Part shown: positions 1-11,885 of the stretch, in pieces
How the letters are laid out: each line of letters begins with the position of its first letter
How positions within the stretch are numbered: the first letter of the stretch is position 1
DNA from: Sabethes cyaneus
Taxonomy: Eukaryota > Arthropoda > Insecta > Diptera > Culicidae
Direction of reading: 5' to 3'
NCBI RefSeq assembly: GCF_943734655.1
Contig: NC_071354.1
Location: forward strand, 35,737,347 to 35,801,346
Length of the DNA stretch: 64,000 bases
Position numbers and translations under genes: made by a program
The notes under the pieces: model-generated
Database searches by the model: none
Told to the model about the DNA's origin: nothing
Seen by the model: only the letters and a program-made list of their open reading frames with translations

Positions 1-1745
1 GAAGAGATAGAAGGTTGCGACTTTCGACAAAGTTGCTTATCTAGTTAAGACCCATCCGGTAATATACAACAAAGTTCGGAACTGATTCGCTAGATGACGC
101 TAATAATGAATAAATTAAATTCATTTAGGAATATTTTAGAACCGTAATGAGCTAGAAGGTTGCTATTTACTGCAAAGTTAATTGTAAAGTCAAGACGCAT
201 TTGGTAACGAACACTGAAGTTTGGAACTAGTCTACTAGATGGAGTAATTAGTATGGTGAAATTCAATTCATTTAGCGATATTTCCGAACCATGACGAGAT
301 AGAAGGTTGATGTTTTCGACAAAGTTGTTTATCAGGTCAAGATACTTATTATGGGAAATAAAATTCGGAATTAAGTCAGTGGTAGGTGGAGATGATGAGA
401 AAATCAAGTTCTTTTTGGAATATTGCGAAACCATGATGACATAGAACACTGCTATTCGCTACAAAGTGGTTTGTGTAGTCAAAACACGTTAGATAACGCA
501 TCCTTGTCCTTTCCACCATTGATGGTGTTGTCAATTCCAGCCAATCAACAGCTATTTCTATGGCTTCCATGACAGAAGCAATTGATACGTATTTCGGGAA
601 ACGTCTTGCCTGTTTTGTTCAACGCAGATACAAAATGTTGTCTGAAATTAGGAGTGAGAGGAGAGGAGAGAACGGGGAAACAGAAATCTGGCAAAAATCT
701 TGGGCATTACCAAATATCTGGAAGATTTTGAGCTTTGTCGGACATACAATAAAAAATCTGGTAAACTCTAGATGCTTGCAATTATTAACGTGTGCGTGAC
801 GACAAAAGCAAAACTATTTGTTTTGCTAACGCGACAACACGACTGAAGTGCACTCTCTTGATACTCATTTGTGTACAGTTTGCTTTTTTCATTGGGCTCG
901 AATACTTTACCCTTTCCTTGTATTACGTGTGTGTTATTTCCTGTATGATATAAGTTACCGTAATAAGAATATTATAGGATTGTTAAGTTGAATAAGTATC
1001 ATGTATCTCTAGGTGAGTGAATCTCGATGTATATTGTCTCTAAAATATATGTTTTGGGAAAATCGCCAAGAGAATACTATTTGCAAACATTTTGGTGTTC
1101 TTTACCAGACCAGATAAGCCATTTTATCATCTATTCGACATAAGCTGAGATATCGCAAAAAGAAATATGATTTTACCAACTGCGACATCGAACGGGACAG
1201 TTCCGAATTTAACCGATCATTTTCAAATTTGTCTTGTCTAGACACGCAACTTCGTCAAAAACCGCAACCTTCTATCGTATCATGGTCATGAGATATCATC
1301 ATAAGATTATAATTTGACCACGTGCGCCACCTAGTGAGACAGTTTCAAACTTTGTTATGCATTACCAAATGTGTCTTGTTCGAACAAATAACTTTGTAGA
1401 ACACAGTAACATTCTATCTCGTCACGACTCTGAGATATTCCAAAAAAAATCAATTTGCTCGTTATAAGCGCCATCTATCGTATCAATTCCGAATTTTGTT
1501 GTGCGCAGTCAGATTGATCTCGTCCAGACAAACAACTTTGCCAAAGACAGCAACCTTCTATATCTTCTCAGTCCCGAGATATTGGAGATTCTAGTATCGA
1601 GATTCTAGAATATTTTATTTTGGTCGCCATTTGCACCATCTAGCGAATCAGTTCTCAAACTTTATTGTTCGTTTTCAGATGCATCTTAAATAGATAAACA
1701 ACTTTGTCGAAAACCGCAACCTTCTATCTCATGCCAGTCCAGAGA
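1..1745. repeat. Inverted pair of degenerate tandem arrays
   Basis: Positions 1-500 carry three to four degenerate units of about 143 bp. Each holds a variant of 'gatagaaggttg', a 'cgacaaagttg' block and a 'ctagatgg' block. Positions about 1190-1745 carry the same units in the opposite orientation ('caaccttctatc' near 1262, 1405, 1548 and 1718). The middle, 500-1190, is not obviously repeated. The arrangement is a foldback with repeated arms, probably an old mobile element. I found no terminal motif or target duplication, and the left end may be cut by the window edge. A 79-codon frame at 560-799 in the middle has no recognisable domain and is not called. Confidence 0.7.
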
Positions 1746-2183
1746 ATTGTTCGCCGTGTACTCAGTACACGACGCGATCGCTTACGTAACTTTTTTAGAG
1801 CGACCGCTCTAGGGTTAATGAATGTAGGGTACGGGAGGGTATTCCCATCACGCTACTAATTTCGGCATACATTACCTTTTTTGGCTACACTTTCCCAAAT
1901 AAAAACTTTGCCGCTATATAACAATACGGAAACGAATGTAGCACTCATAGGCTTCAATGTGTTATAACTATTTTCATAAAAATGTAAATAATTTGCTTAA
2001 TTTTATTCAATGAGCACCAAAACCACTGTGTTTCCACTGGCACGTAATCAGGCTGAAAAAACCAGCAGCAATCGCTTACGCGTATCCGCTCTTGATGATG
2101 GTTTGGAAAACACACAATTATGATCACGTTTACTTATTCTAGAAACTAAACAGCTGTGAATATGATGTCCCAGAACAATTCTA
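1746..2183. other. Unassigned AT-rich sequence
   Basis: No gene, domain or clear repeat is seen. A short palindrome 'gtgtactcagtacac' lies at about 1757-1771. Confidence 0.5.
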
Positions 2184-2541
2184 CAGGTATACCTCGATAT
2201 TACGTACACCTTTGCTTCGTTTAGCGTACGTATTACCGAAATGTACGTACTATCGAATCACAATTTTTGGCTTTGAAGCATTGTTGTATTATGCTTAATA
2301 TTGCATGAAATTTGCAAATTTTCATACACTTTTGAATAAATATATATTTTAGTGGTATTGATTTGATACAGCAGTTAATTTTTAAATCAATGATTTTGCC
2401 CTTTGTCAAGTTTGGAATGGAACAAATAAAGAGTTGCTAGAAAATGTACGTACGAAGCAAAATGTACGTATTATCGAGGCAAAATGTACGTATTATGGAG
2501 GGTACGTACTAACGAGGGTACGTACTATCGAGGTATACCTG
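2184..2541. mobile_element. 358-bp TIR element with a tandem interior (TA-flanked MITE)
   Basis: Both ends read 'caggtatacctcgata' inward and are flanked by TA (2182-2183 and 2542-2543), as for Tc1/mariner-type non-autonomous elements. The right third is a short tandem array of a roughly 20-bp unit built on 'aatgtacgtattatcgagg', and TACGTA-type motifs recur near the left end. There is no coding capacity. The superfamily is inferred from the TA alone. Confidence 0.7.
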
Positions 2542-3278
2542 TACTTCTTTTCATCACGGAAGAACACAAAAATTCCCTTCTGAAATGAAAATATAAATCA
2601 ATTTTCATTCACTAGCACTTGCAGCATTTTGTTCTTAATTTCAGCATATGGTGCTCTACTTACACTACTACCAATGTGTGAGGTCGTTACTCCTGAAAGT
2701 ATTCTATCGTGTTGACATAGCTAGTATTTGAGTGATTTGCTTCTGGTGCTAGTGTACGATTCAATGACACAATAGCGCCAGCAGCAAGCTGTTGTCACTA
2801 CAAAACTAGTTATCTTCAAAGAGCCGGTATATAGACTATACCGACACGTTATCAATCGGTCTCTCTTTTGATCTGTTTTTGAAAAGCATTTAATCCCTGT
2901 GCTGGCTATTTCGGCCGGTCGGATTTAAAAAACACAGACACCACTATAGAAAATGGGCTCAATTTAGCCGCAGCGACTTCATCATTTATCACAACTATAA
3001 CTCAAATTCAGTAGCGTTTTATTAAGACCAAAATACACGCCGATATTCAGTAAATATTATTCTATCAACTGGTATAAAAATCTTGTCTCGAATAAATATA
3101 TTTTCAACGTAGTTCCTGAGTTCAGGCTACCGCTTAATGGGCTGGAAATACCCACCAGGTTGAGTTTCGATTTTCATGCGAAAATAATTATCTGGACGAG
3201 CGTTAGGTAACAAATAGTCTTACTTCTCTTTTTCGTTTTTCATGTCTAGCGCTCTTCACAGATATTTTCACAATTCAG
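2542..3278. other. Unassigned AT-rich sequence
   Basis: No gene, domain or strong repeat is recognised. Confidence 0.5.
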
Positions 3279-3627
3279 ATACACTCAAGTCTTTTTTACA
3301 CGGTTTATTTTTACGATTTTTGAATTACCGCGGTTTTTTATGACGATTTTTGAATTTAAACGGTTTTTTATGACGATTTTTGAATTAACACGGTTTTTTA
3401 CATCACTTTTCGAATTAACCCGGTTTTTTCAGCGTTTTTTTAATTAGAGCGGGTTTTGCGATTTTAAATTAACGCGGTTTTTTTACGTCGATTTTTGAAT
3501 TAACACGGTTTATTTTATGACGATTTATGAATTAACGCGGTTTTTTGACAATATTGTTTGAAGTATCGCGGTTTTTTTAAACGGTTTTTTTACACGGCAC
3601 GGTGTAAAAAAATACTTGAGTGTGTAT
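3279..3627. mobile_element. TIR element filled with a 40-bp minisatellite
   Basis: The ends are inverted copies: 'cactcaagtcttttttacac' near the left end and 'aaaaaaatacttgagtg' near the right, close to TA on both sides. Between them are about eight degenerate 40-bp units, each holding a 'gacgatttttgaattaac' block and a 'gcggtttttt' block. There is no open reading frame. It is probably a MITE whose interior has amplified as a minisatellite. Confidence 0.7.
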
Positions 3628-6600
3628 TACAAGATTGAAATAAAGCCTGGAAATCACTTTTTTTACCATTTTTATTCATACTTGTCTGTAATTGTACGCA
3701 GTCAAAAGTAAACTCTTTTTTTGAGAAAGTAAAGAAGCGTCTGGTGCGAAGAATGATAAATTGGATGAACTGGAAAATTTCGATATATAGACCATTCAAA
3801 AATATATTTTCAACACACAATCTTTCGGTTGGTGCCTGGAGGTTTTTTGCGTTTCTACCGGCAACGACTGGCGGTTCTATCGCATTTTAACCTCAGTACG
3901 ATAACTGCCTATCTGCTCGGCGATAGAAAAAAATGGCAGTCCTACAAAAATAATTACTGTTAGTGAGGAAGCGTGTGGTACATATGGTCAGTGTTAAGTC
4001 AGGTCGGACCAACTCGTAAAATGAAAAAAAATGTGTTAATGACAGCAAACGATCAAGAATTTTCCAAGCTACATTTTACTCTAATCAGATAACATAAACA
4101 ATATTGGAAACAAACAAATTGTTTTCTCTCGAAATCAGCTTTTTGTCACTTGGTTCGGTCACTCGTCATTGATATCGAAACGCTCCCGAGGGCCGGCACT
4201 CGCACGCGCATGTGAAGCGAGGGCGTAAGATGAAGAAGAAAAGCAGAAATGAAACAAAATCAGCAGCTATTCGCGTTGACGGGGTTACGGTATTGGCACC
4301 TATAAAAGCCTACCATGTGAATGAAGCAAGGATAAGAATTTGTTAAAAAGTGCAAAAAAACAGAAATAAAAACACGTCATATGGGGAGTTCATTGGAGTA
4401 AAAAAACATCGTTGAACGCCGTTATCGTGAATACAACCTACTCACGTTCGCAGGCTGCTGACAGGTAACGAGCTATTGGTTTCATGAGCGGACTGTGCAG
4501 AACGACATGACGAAGCTGTGTGCTCGCCAGTGTGTTTGTCCTACGCTTGCGATAGTTGTGTAACCGGTGGATGCTATACTTCTCATACCGGCTCGCGTAC
4601 GGGTTGGCATCGTTTGCTTCTCGCTCGATTTGCATCAGTGATTTTGAAGACCAGAAGTTAGGCTGCATTTGGCCAAGGTTATATCGCCTTATTTCACTCT
4701 CTGAACATAGATTAAAGACCCCAACTACCAAAAATACTAGTTTAGATTGAATAACACCTGAAAATAAAGTCATGTGGTTCAGCGGCTGCCTAAAATTTGC
4801 AGGACAATTTTCACAAAAATGGCGTTTGTGGAGTTTCTCAAACAAGCCATTCAATTATTAGCTTGATTCGAGTATTTTTGCGATATTTCTCGTTAGAGAT
4901 TTGCCTAATTCTATATGGACATGTTTCTCCCACTATTTTCCGTATTTTATTTTTACTTGTATGATCGCTTATTTTAAATCCTGTCATATCTGAACTGTAT
5001 ATACATAATGTGTGTTCAAATTGGAGGTTAATTTTCAAATGATGGTAAAAATGTTCCGGCTTAGAAATGAACAATAATATCTCGGATGTGACTACCACCT
5101 GCTGCTGTGTACGGTAAGGTTCTATACAGGGTCTCTAGTTAAGGAAAATCATTGACGATCTGTCATAAATAACTGCAAGTAAACGTTCATTACGGTAATA
5201 TATTTTGTTTTGTTCTGAATGATATTATCTTCTAACTTCCGCATAACTTTCAATTTAAAATTGATTATAATTGTAAAAATGTATTGTTCACTCGACTTAT
5301 CTATTAATTAATATCCTGTTGTTACTCAGCTATGATCTACGTTGAAGCCATTCTGTATTGTAATATGTCGTTAGACGGCATAAGAATTTAAATTGTTTTA
5401 GGTGAAAGTCTACAGGGAAAACCACGTACGTATCGATAGTAAATGGATAGGAATTGAATACCATTTTTTATTAATTCTGGAATTTCTGTTTATTTCTAAA
5501 TAATAATAATAATAACACCTGGAACAGAAAGCAGTAACAAATGTCATGTGACATGTGCTTCGTTCTAGTAAACTTTAGTCCATGTCACACCAGATGTCCG
5601 CTGGAATACCCACGCTCATGTTCGAAAAATATTACGCACCAAATGGGCCGTTCTTCGGGGAAAATTATTACCGAACCACTAATACGGTATTGTATGTAGA
5701 AACATGTGCAACGTACTACACACCAGCTGCAATGTAGATCGCTTAGCGTAAGGCACCCTCTAAGAGGTAGAATAAAATCATCCTTTAGAAGAAATGAAAC
5801 CACCCATTTTTGCTTCAGAAATCAATTCAATCCGAGATCACTATACTAAAGAGAAAAAAAAACACGTAGAGCATTTGTCTGCAAAATCAAACTAACCGCA
5901 TGCTAAAATGATAGAGTACAGATATTATTGATAACATTTACAAAAAAAATATGCGAACATGCATTGAAATTGTACGCATTTGCATCGAAACTGGTATAGA
6001 AAATAAGTTTGGCACTCTTCAGACACCCTTTAAAATTTTCTAGGAACTCCTGAAACTTACTAAATCAGCACAAGTGCGTCAAACTAATTTCGCGCATGAT
6101 TTACTTACTTACTTATCACCGATAGCAAAATTTTCCAAATGCATCCTAGCGTAACCTTAGCGAGAAAAAAAAGGCACAAAGTAGACGAATCGATATGCCT
6201 ATGTTGTTTAGTTCATTCCTGTCCCTTTTTATATAAATTATAGTGCCTTACAAAACGATGGAGACGAAAACGTGTTAATCCATCGTTTTTTCTTCATAGA
6301 AAGCATTTTAGTTTTTTTTCGAAACTGTACGCGAAAACGTGACCAGGAAGACCGTATCGTTAATTTTATAAACTGTAGCCCATGGGAGAAAAAATATTTT
6401 TTACTCGTGTTTTTTTAATTTGGGCTGGAAGCTGCGAACAATTCCGATTTTAAGTGGGGTCTGACCTCACACCTTGTTTAACATTTAAAGACATTTCCAG
6501 TATTGGAATTGACAGGTAAACAAACTAGCTTCATAGCACCCTTCGATAGTAAATTTCAATGAATGGTTCGCTTTTCCACCGATAATCATTATCATTTTAT

Positions 6601-7279
6601 GGTCTGAGACATTTTTTTTATTTACTATAACGTTTTTCATCTCCGTTTCGAATATCCTTGAAAAGACGTAATTCTGGCAGTTTATCTTCTTTTGCCTAAT
6701 ATTTTACCCAAATAAATAATTGTTTTGTATATTCTCCTCATTCGACTAACGGTTGCAAACAGTATTAACGATTCGAGTCTTATTTTCTGTAATTTTTGGC
6801 GAAAGAAAACGGAAAATCAATGCTTGCAAGGAAACTTAAAGGTTAAAATAAATTGTATATCAATACTGTCACATTTACTAAGCATCATTAAATGTATCTC
6901 CACAGATAAACATTTGGTTAGTAAAACGAAAATAAAACAAGAAAAACTGAGTAAGAGGGAGAAATAACTTATTTAAAATTTCAAGCTTATTAATATCACA
7001 TTCGTTCATAAATCACATTAAATCGTAGCCTTAATAGCAGGCCAAAGCCGGGCAACTCGCGCTGAATCTAGAAGTCAAGAAGTCGTTTCGACTTAACTCT
7101 GTTGTTTGTCGTCATGATCATAATTCGTAGAAGGTTCTAGAAGGTGAAACATCCTCCTTTCTTGCACCCTGAATAATGGTGAATGACCAAATGGTCCAAA
7201 CTACATTGAAATAAAAAAAATTGCACCCTAAATGGCGATGTTAAATAGCTAGTCGAAAAGTTTGTCAGCTTTTCTCAAT
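3628..7279. other. Gene-poor AT-rich intergenic stretch
   Basis: No gene is recognised with confidence. A TATA-box-like 'ctataaaagcc' lies at 4300-4310 on the plus strand without an evident downstream coding frame. An (AAT)5-type run is near 5503-5516. A possible minus-strand exon is listed separately at 4446-4757. Confidence 0.5.
4446..4757 (-). CDS. Possible unrecognised coding exon (low confidence)
   Basis: On the minus strand this 312-nt block sits between a good acceptor (ttttcag, ending at 4758) and a good donor (gtgagt, beginning at 4445), and is open throughout. The predicted 104-residue segment has a hydrophobic, signal-like stretch (KLVFLVVGVFNLC) near its start. It then has a basic C-terminal half with an RKRR run that could be a proprotein cleavage site. 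I recognise no family and cannot find the exons that would join it. It could be a chance open frame in AT-rich DNA. Confidence 0.22.
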
Positions 7280-7480
7280 CCTCTATGTGACTCGAAAAGT
7301 TCTGCCCATGATTTGCGATAACCGTTCTCGATCGACTGCATCGTACGCTGCTTTGAAGTCTGTGGCACTCATGTTATTTTTTCTATATCCGGCAGATATG
7401 AAACTCGCTCTGTTCTCGGTCACGAATTTCCTGTTTAATGGTAGTAGAGGTCTGAATAGGATTTGGAAGAGTAAACTGTT
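7280..7480 (-). pseudogene. LINE reverse transcriptase fragment
   Basis: On the minus strand a 60-70 residue stretch reads as reverse transcriptase around catalytic motif A: DFKAAYDAVDRERLSQIM is clear. It is preceded by a degenerate palm region (NRKFVTENRASFISAG). Only this fragment is left; both sides run into unrelated AT-rich sequence. It is a dead non-LTR retrotransposon piece of the same general type as the copies at 21.3-22.3, 25.3-26.2 and 46-48.7 kb. Confidence 0.75.
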
Positions 7481-7708
7481 GAATGTGTATAAAGTCGACG
7501 ATTGCTATCTATTCTCTCTGCGCCTTTCGGCCCACCAAATTATACAGAACCATATAATCTCTCTAAACTAACTTGGGATTGGGTATTTACTGAAGCAGGT
7601 CTACGTTATCGTCAGGTCTCGTTGTTAACTGTTCGTCCTACCAATATATCGTTGCTGGGGAGACATCCGTGCAAGCTACACATTTGCTTCTACTATTCTA
7701 TGCGCTTG

Positions 7709-9586
7709 CACAGTGGTTCAAACAGCGAAATACGTGATTGTGTGATATTGCGCCGAAACGAAACGGGAAGTTTTTCGCATGTAGTGTCTTTAGGAACATT
7801 TCTTGGTATAACAGGTACCTTCTTGTGAGAGAAATCTTTGGGTGATTAATTCCCTTAAAAGTGAGATATGAAATTTATTTTCTCGTATATTGAAGATGCA
7901 GGTTTGGTACTTTCGGCAAAGTTGTAGCAAACAAACAACTTTGTCGAAGACACTATACTTGTATCTCTTCATGGAAATTATCTATTGAAATATCTATGAA
8001 CTATATAAGAAGTTCGTCATTGCTTACTATAATGAAAATAAAAAAATAACTTTTTTGTGTTAGGAAATATAGACATAGTTTCTTCGAAAAAGTTATAAAT
8101 ATTATAAAAACAAGCAGCTTTGCTGAAGAAATAAAATTTCTATCTTTATCGAATGCTGAACTATAGGGCATATTCTTTAAAACTTCTTTAATAATTGGTT
8201 TTCAAACTTAACTTTTGTGAATTGCATTTTACAAGAATACATTGTTCTAGGCAATTATCGAAGCTTTCAAAATACACGTTTTTGCAGAAGACCGCAAATG
8301 TCCTGGACCTTTACTTGCTGAGTTATCGCATATTCAAGCTTTAAGTTTATGAAATCAGCGCTTCATCTTAAAGTTTACGTCGAGTACTTTAAACTTATAT
8401 GGGTTCCACTTGTCCCCAACCACCCAAATGAGAGTACGGTAAGCATTCGTTTTATGTGTTTCGCGTTCGCGAAAGGCTCGATACACGATCATTTTTTTGT
8501 GTTCGTAGATAGACACATGGTTTCTTCGGCAAAGTTATAGAAAATATAAAGATAAACAATTTTGCTAAGGAAATGACATTTCTATCTCTATCGAGCGCAG
8601 AGCTGTACAGCATTTTCTTTGGAAATTCTTTAAAAATAAGTTTTTCATATTTAGCGTATGTTGGTTGCATTTTACAAGAGTATATGGTTCTAGGTGATTA
8701 TTGAAGGACTCAAAATACACATTTTTACAGAAGATTGCAAATCTCTAAGAGCTTTCCTTACAAAGTTATCGCTTATTTAAACTTTATTTTTCTTCAACTT
8801 CACGAGCCAGAAGCGATAACTCGGCAAAGTTGCTTGTTTTTATAATATTTACAACTTTTCCGAAGAAACTATGTCTATATTTCTTAACACAAAAAAGTTA
8901 TTTTTTTATTTTCATTATAGTAAGCAATGACGAACTTTTGACAGTTTTAGGTTAAGGGGAATATTCATACGAACAAAAGTGCTGAAAATTATAAATGATC
9001 GAATGAAAGCAAAAGATACTAGGAAAAAAGTTCCACTTTTCGCTCTTTTGGACCACTGTGAAATGGTGGCAGATCAAACAACCCATACTTAAAAGTATAA
9101 CAAAAAAACCTGTAGAAGCAAGTATTTTTCACCAAAATAGCTTAAAATTTCCGAAACTTCAGAAAATAACACGTAATAATGTTCTACAGAAACGTTGATT
9201 TTAACAAGATAAACAACTTTCTAGAACACTATGAACACGTAAAAGTTGACCAGAATAAGTCAGGGGTAAAAACTGTTTTAAAGGGTTTGTCCACGAATAA
9301 TGCTTCATAGATAATTTCCATGAAGAGATACAAGTATGGTGTCTTCCACAAAGTTGTTTGTATTGATATTTACTACAACTTTGCCGAAAGTACCAAACCT
9401 GTATCTTGAATATACGAGAAAATAAATTGCGAATCTCACCTTTAAGGGAATTAATCACCCAATGATTTCTCTCACAAGAAGGGGCTTGTTATACCAAGAA
9501 ATGTTCCTAAAGACACTACATGCGAAAAACTTCACGGTTCGGCGCAATATCACACGATCACGTATTTCGCTGTTTGGACCACTGTG
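7709..9586. mobile_element. 1.9-kb foldback element with long nested inverted repeats
   Basis: The left arm (7709 to about 7940) and right arm (about 9340-9586) are inverted copies of one another over roughly 230-245 bp. Shared blocks include 'cacagtggt..aaacagcg', a 'tgcgccgaa' block, a 'cccttaaa' block and 'ggtttggtactttcggcaaa'. A second inverted pair lies inside (about 8010-8130 and 8818-8940). A 170-bp direct repeat ('gcattttacaagagta' type) is in the centre (about 8220-8340 and 8660-8790). Another copy of the 'ggaccactgtg' terminus sits internally at 9050-9061, so elements have probably nested. No transposase frame and no clear target duplication are seen. Confidence 0.75.
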
Positions 9587-11885
9587 GCCTGGAATGATTG
9601 GAGTCGATCACTTTAGCCACGCCAAAGTTTAAGTCCAATTCTGTTTCCATGTTCAAATTGAAGTCCAATATCAAGCCTAAACTCTAGCTCAAACCCAAGT
9701 TTAGTTCCAAGTTCAAGACGCAGAATCATGCAATGTACCATTTTCCCACCAGGATTTCTTTCCACATTCATAGCAATAGAAAAACCGATTCCTGTCTGTA
9801 ACATTATCTTCTGAAACTGGACTTTAATTGGTAGTGTGACCGTGGAAAGTCTTTAATTAAAACATTGTTTAGCATCCATCATATTCAAAACACTTCTTTT
9901 TGGTTTTAATGTACTGTTTATTTTTTTGTTTTCTTTAGTTAATGTTCATTATAGTGTGCTACATGCTATAGGTTGTAGTAGTTCCAGAAAAAGAATAATT
10001 TTACTTTGTCTTTTCCAACATTATCATCATTATCGTCATCATCATGATCTCTAATCTGGCGGCGGCTAGTAGTCAGACACCTCGTGACTGCATGAGGCGT
10101 CTGTGAGTATCTTATTCTTGCGTTAATTAGTGCGATTAAATCGAAACGGAATTAAGGAAAATGATCGAGTGAACATATTGCCGAAAAGTGTCCGAATTTT
10201 ATTGGTTTGTAGGTTGTAGAGGGAAGAATTTTTTTTGCTGTTACGAAACATTTTGTCTAGTTTTTTTTATCTATCAAATGACAGTAACCAATATTGTGTA
10301 TTGTTAGCACTTGCTAGTGTGTTATAATGTTTTTGTTTGTGATTTTTATCTAATATCAAAGTAATCAGCTTTCAAGTTTTTATCAATATTAGTAGAGAAG
10401 TTGTTTGATTCTATAACCCATCTTTTGTTTTGTTATATTTCCGTTATAACCTGGATTAAATTGATTTATACATTGACAGTTCAGTTCTGACACTTTGTCA
10501 TTCCAAATTATTATCTCTAACAATTGTAATTGTTTGCCAATGAGGAAAATTTTGAAACTAGATTGAAATAATTAACGTTATCAGGCATTACCGAGAGGAC
10601 GGAAATTCAGGAAACGGTTTTGTCTGTCTTTAAAAATCAATAAATTTCCTAGTGAAAATAACGCTATTCCCTAATAGATGTGCAAATCGATGTAGTTGTA
10701 CTTATGAACAGAAGAAAAAAACAAATTACTTTCTGCGTACAAAAGTTGAGCTAGTTAAAAGTTAAAACGTTGAATTCTCCGTATTCTCTGACTGTGTTGT
10801 ACTTGACTTCGACAAACAAACCGTCTATATGTATGTCATACATTTCTCCAGGCAGTTTAGTACTTCGAGTAACATTTTTTATTTGCTGACATTTTAAGGT
10901 ATGCTTTAGGTTGCTTTTTGTTGGTCACAACGATTGCAATCGAACTACTAACATTGAATGTATCTAAAATTTAATATCACACTAGTTTAATCATACATCA
11001 TACATATACGTACACTAGAGAGGATCAGGTTTGATTATTTTTCTTTGTTATCCTATAGTTTTGTTTATTGAAAGTAACGGTTACTTGTGGCTGTCGCTAT
11101 TCTTTCCACCACGGTCTATTGCAAATTGGTTTAGATACCTTATATGTCTCAAAGATTTTTGTTTGTTTTTCGGATTTTGGCATTTCGCTATTTATTTTTT
11201 GGGAACAACAAAAGTACTTACTTAGCAGGTGACGTTTTTATTCTCAGGGTCGTATGATTCTAACCGCACCAAACCATTTGCCAAATCACAGCGAACCACA
11301 CAGATAATATAAATAAGTTAAAAACTTTAAACATATTTTGATCGAACAGAACCACAAACTAAACAACTTTATATCAAAAACACACCAGCTTTCTGATAGG
11401 ACCGATTCAAAGTTTATGATATTGACAAAAAAAATATTCCAAGTTTCCTTGGTTACTCTCAATGTTTATCGATTGTAAATTGAGGGCTACTCTGTAGAAA
11501 CTCTACTTTGTTAACACTTTTTAGAGACAAAATGAAAAAAAAACAACAATTGACAGTTTGATCTGTTCAATTGGAATTAGAACTACTATTCTAAACCCCT
11601 GTAGAACAGTTTTAATGTTCAAAAATGCAACCATATTATCTGGTGTATGAGTATTACCCACCACCTTTAAAGTATTGCGAGCAATTAAACAATTGGCTTG
11701 GTGCCTCACCCACCGATGGAGGTCTACTGAAGGTATTAGGTAAACTTCAAAAGTTCTGACCTGGTGCAGAACCTTACCGTTCCTTTGTACAAAACGTATA
11801 TGAAATTAGTAAGAAAACATTTCAAATTTGCAAAACCTCTTTCCATACCGGGTTCCCTTTATATTCTACTGCCGCGCGAGTGACC
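9587..11885. other. AT-rich 3' flank of the Cep164-like gene
   Basis: No gene is recognised. A degenerate run of 'aagtccaattc'-like units is at about 9630-9720, and an ATC/ATT microsatellite-like stretch is near 10021-10052. The sequence next to 11886 should contain the 3' UTR of the minus-strand gene, but I cannot fix a polyadenylation site. Confidence 0.5.
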
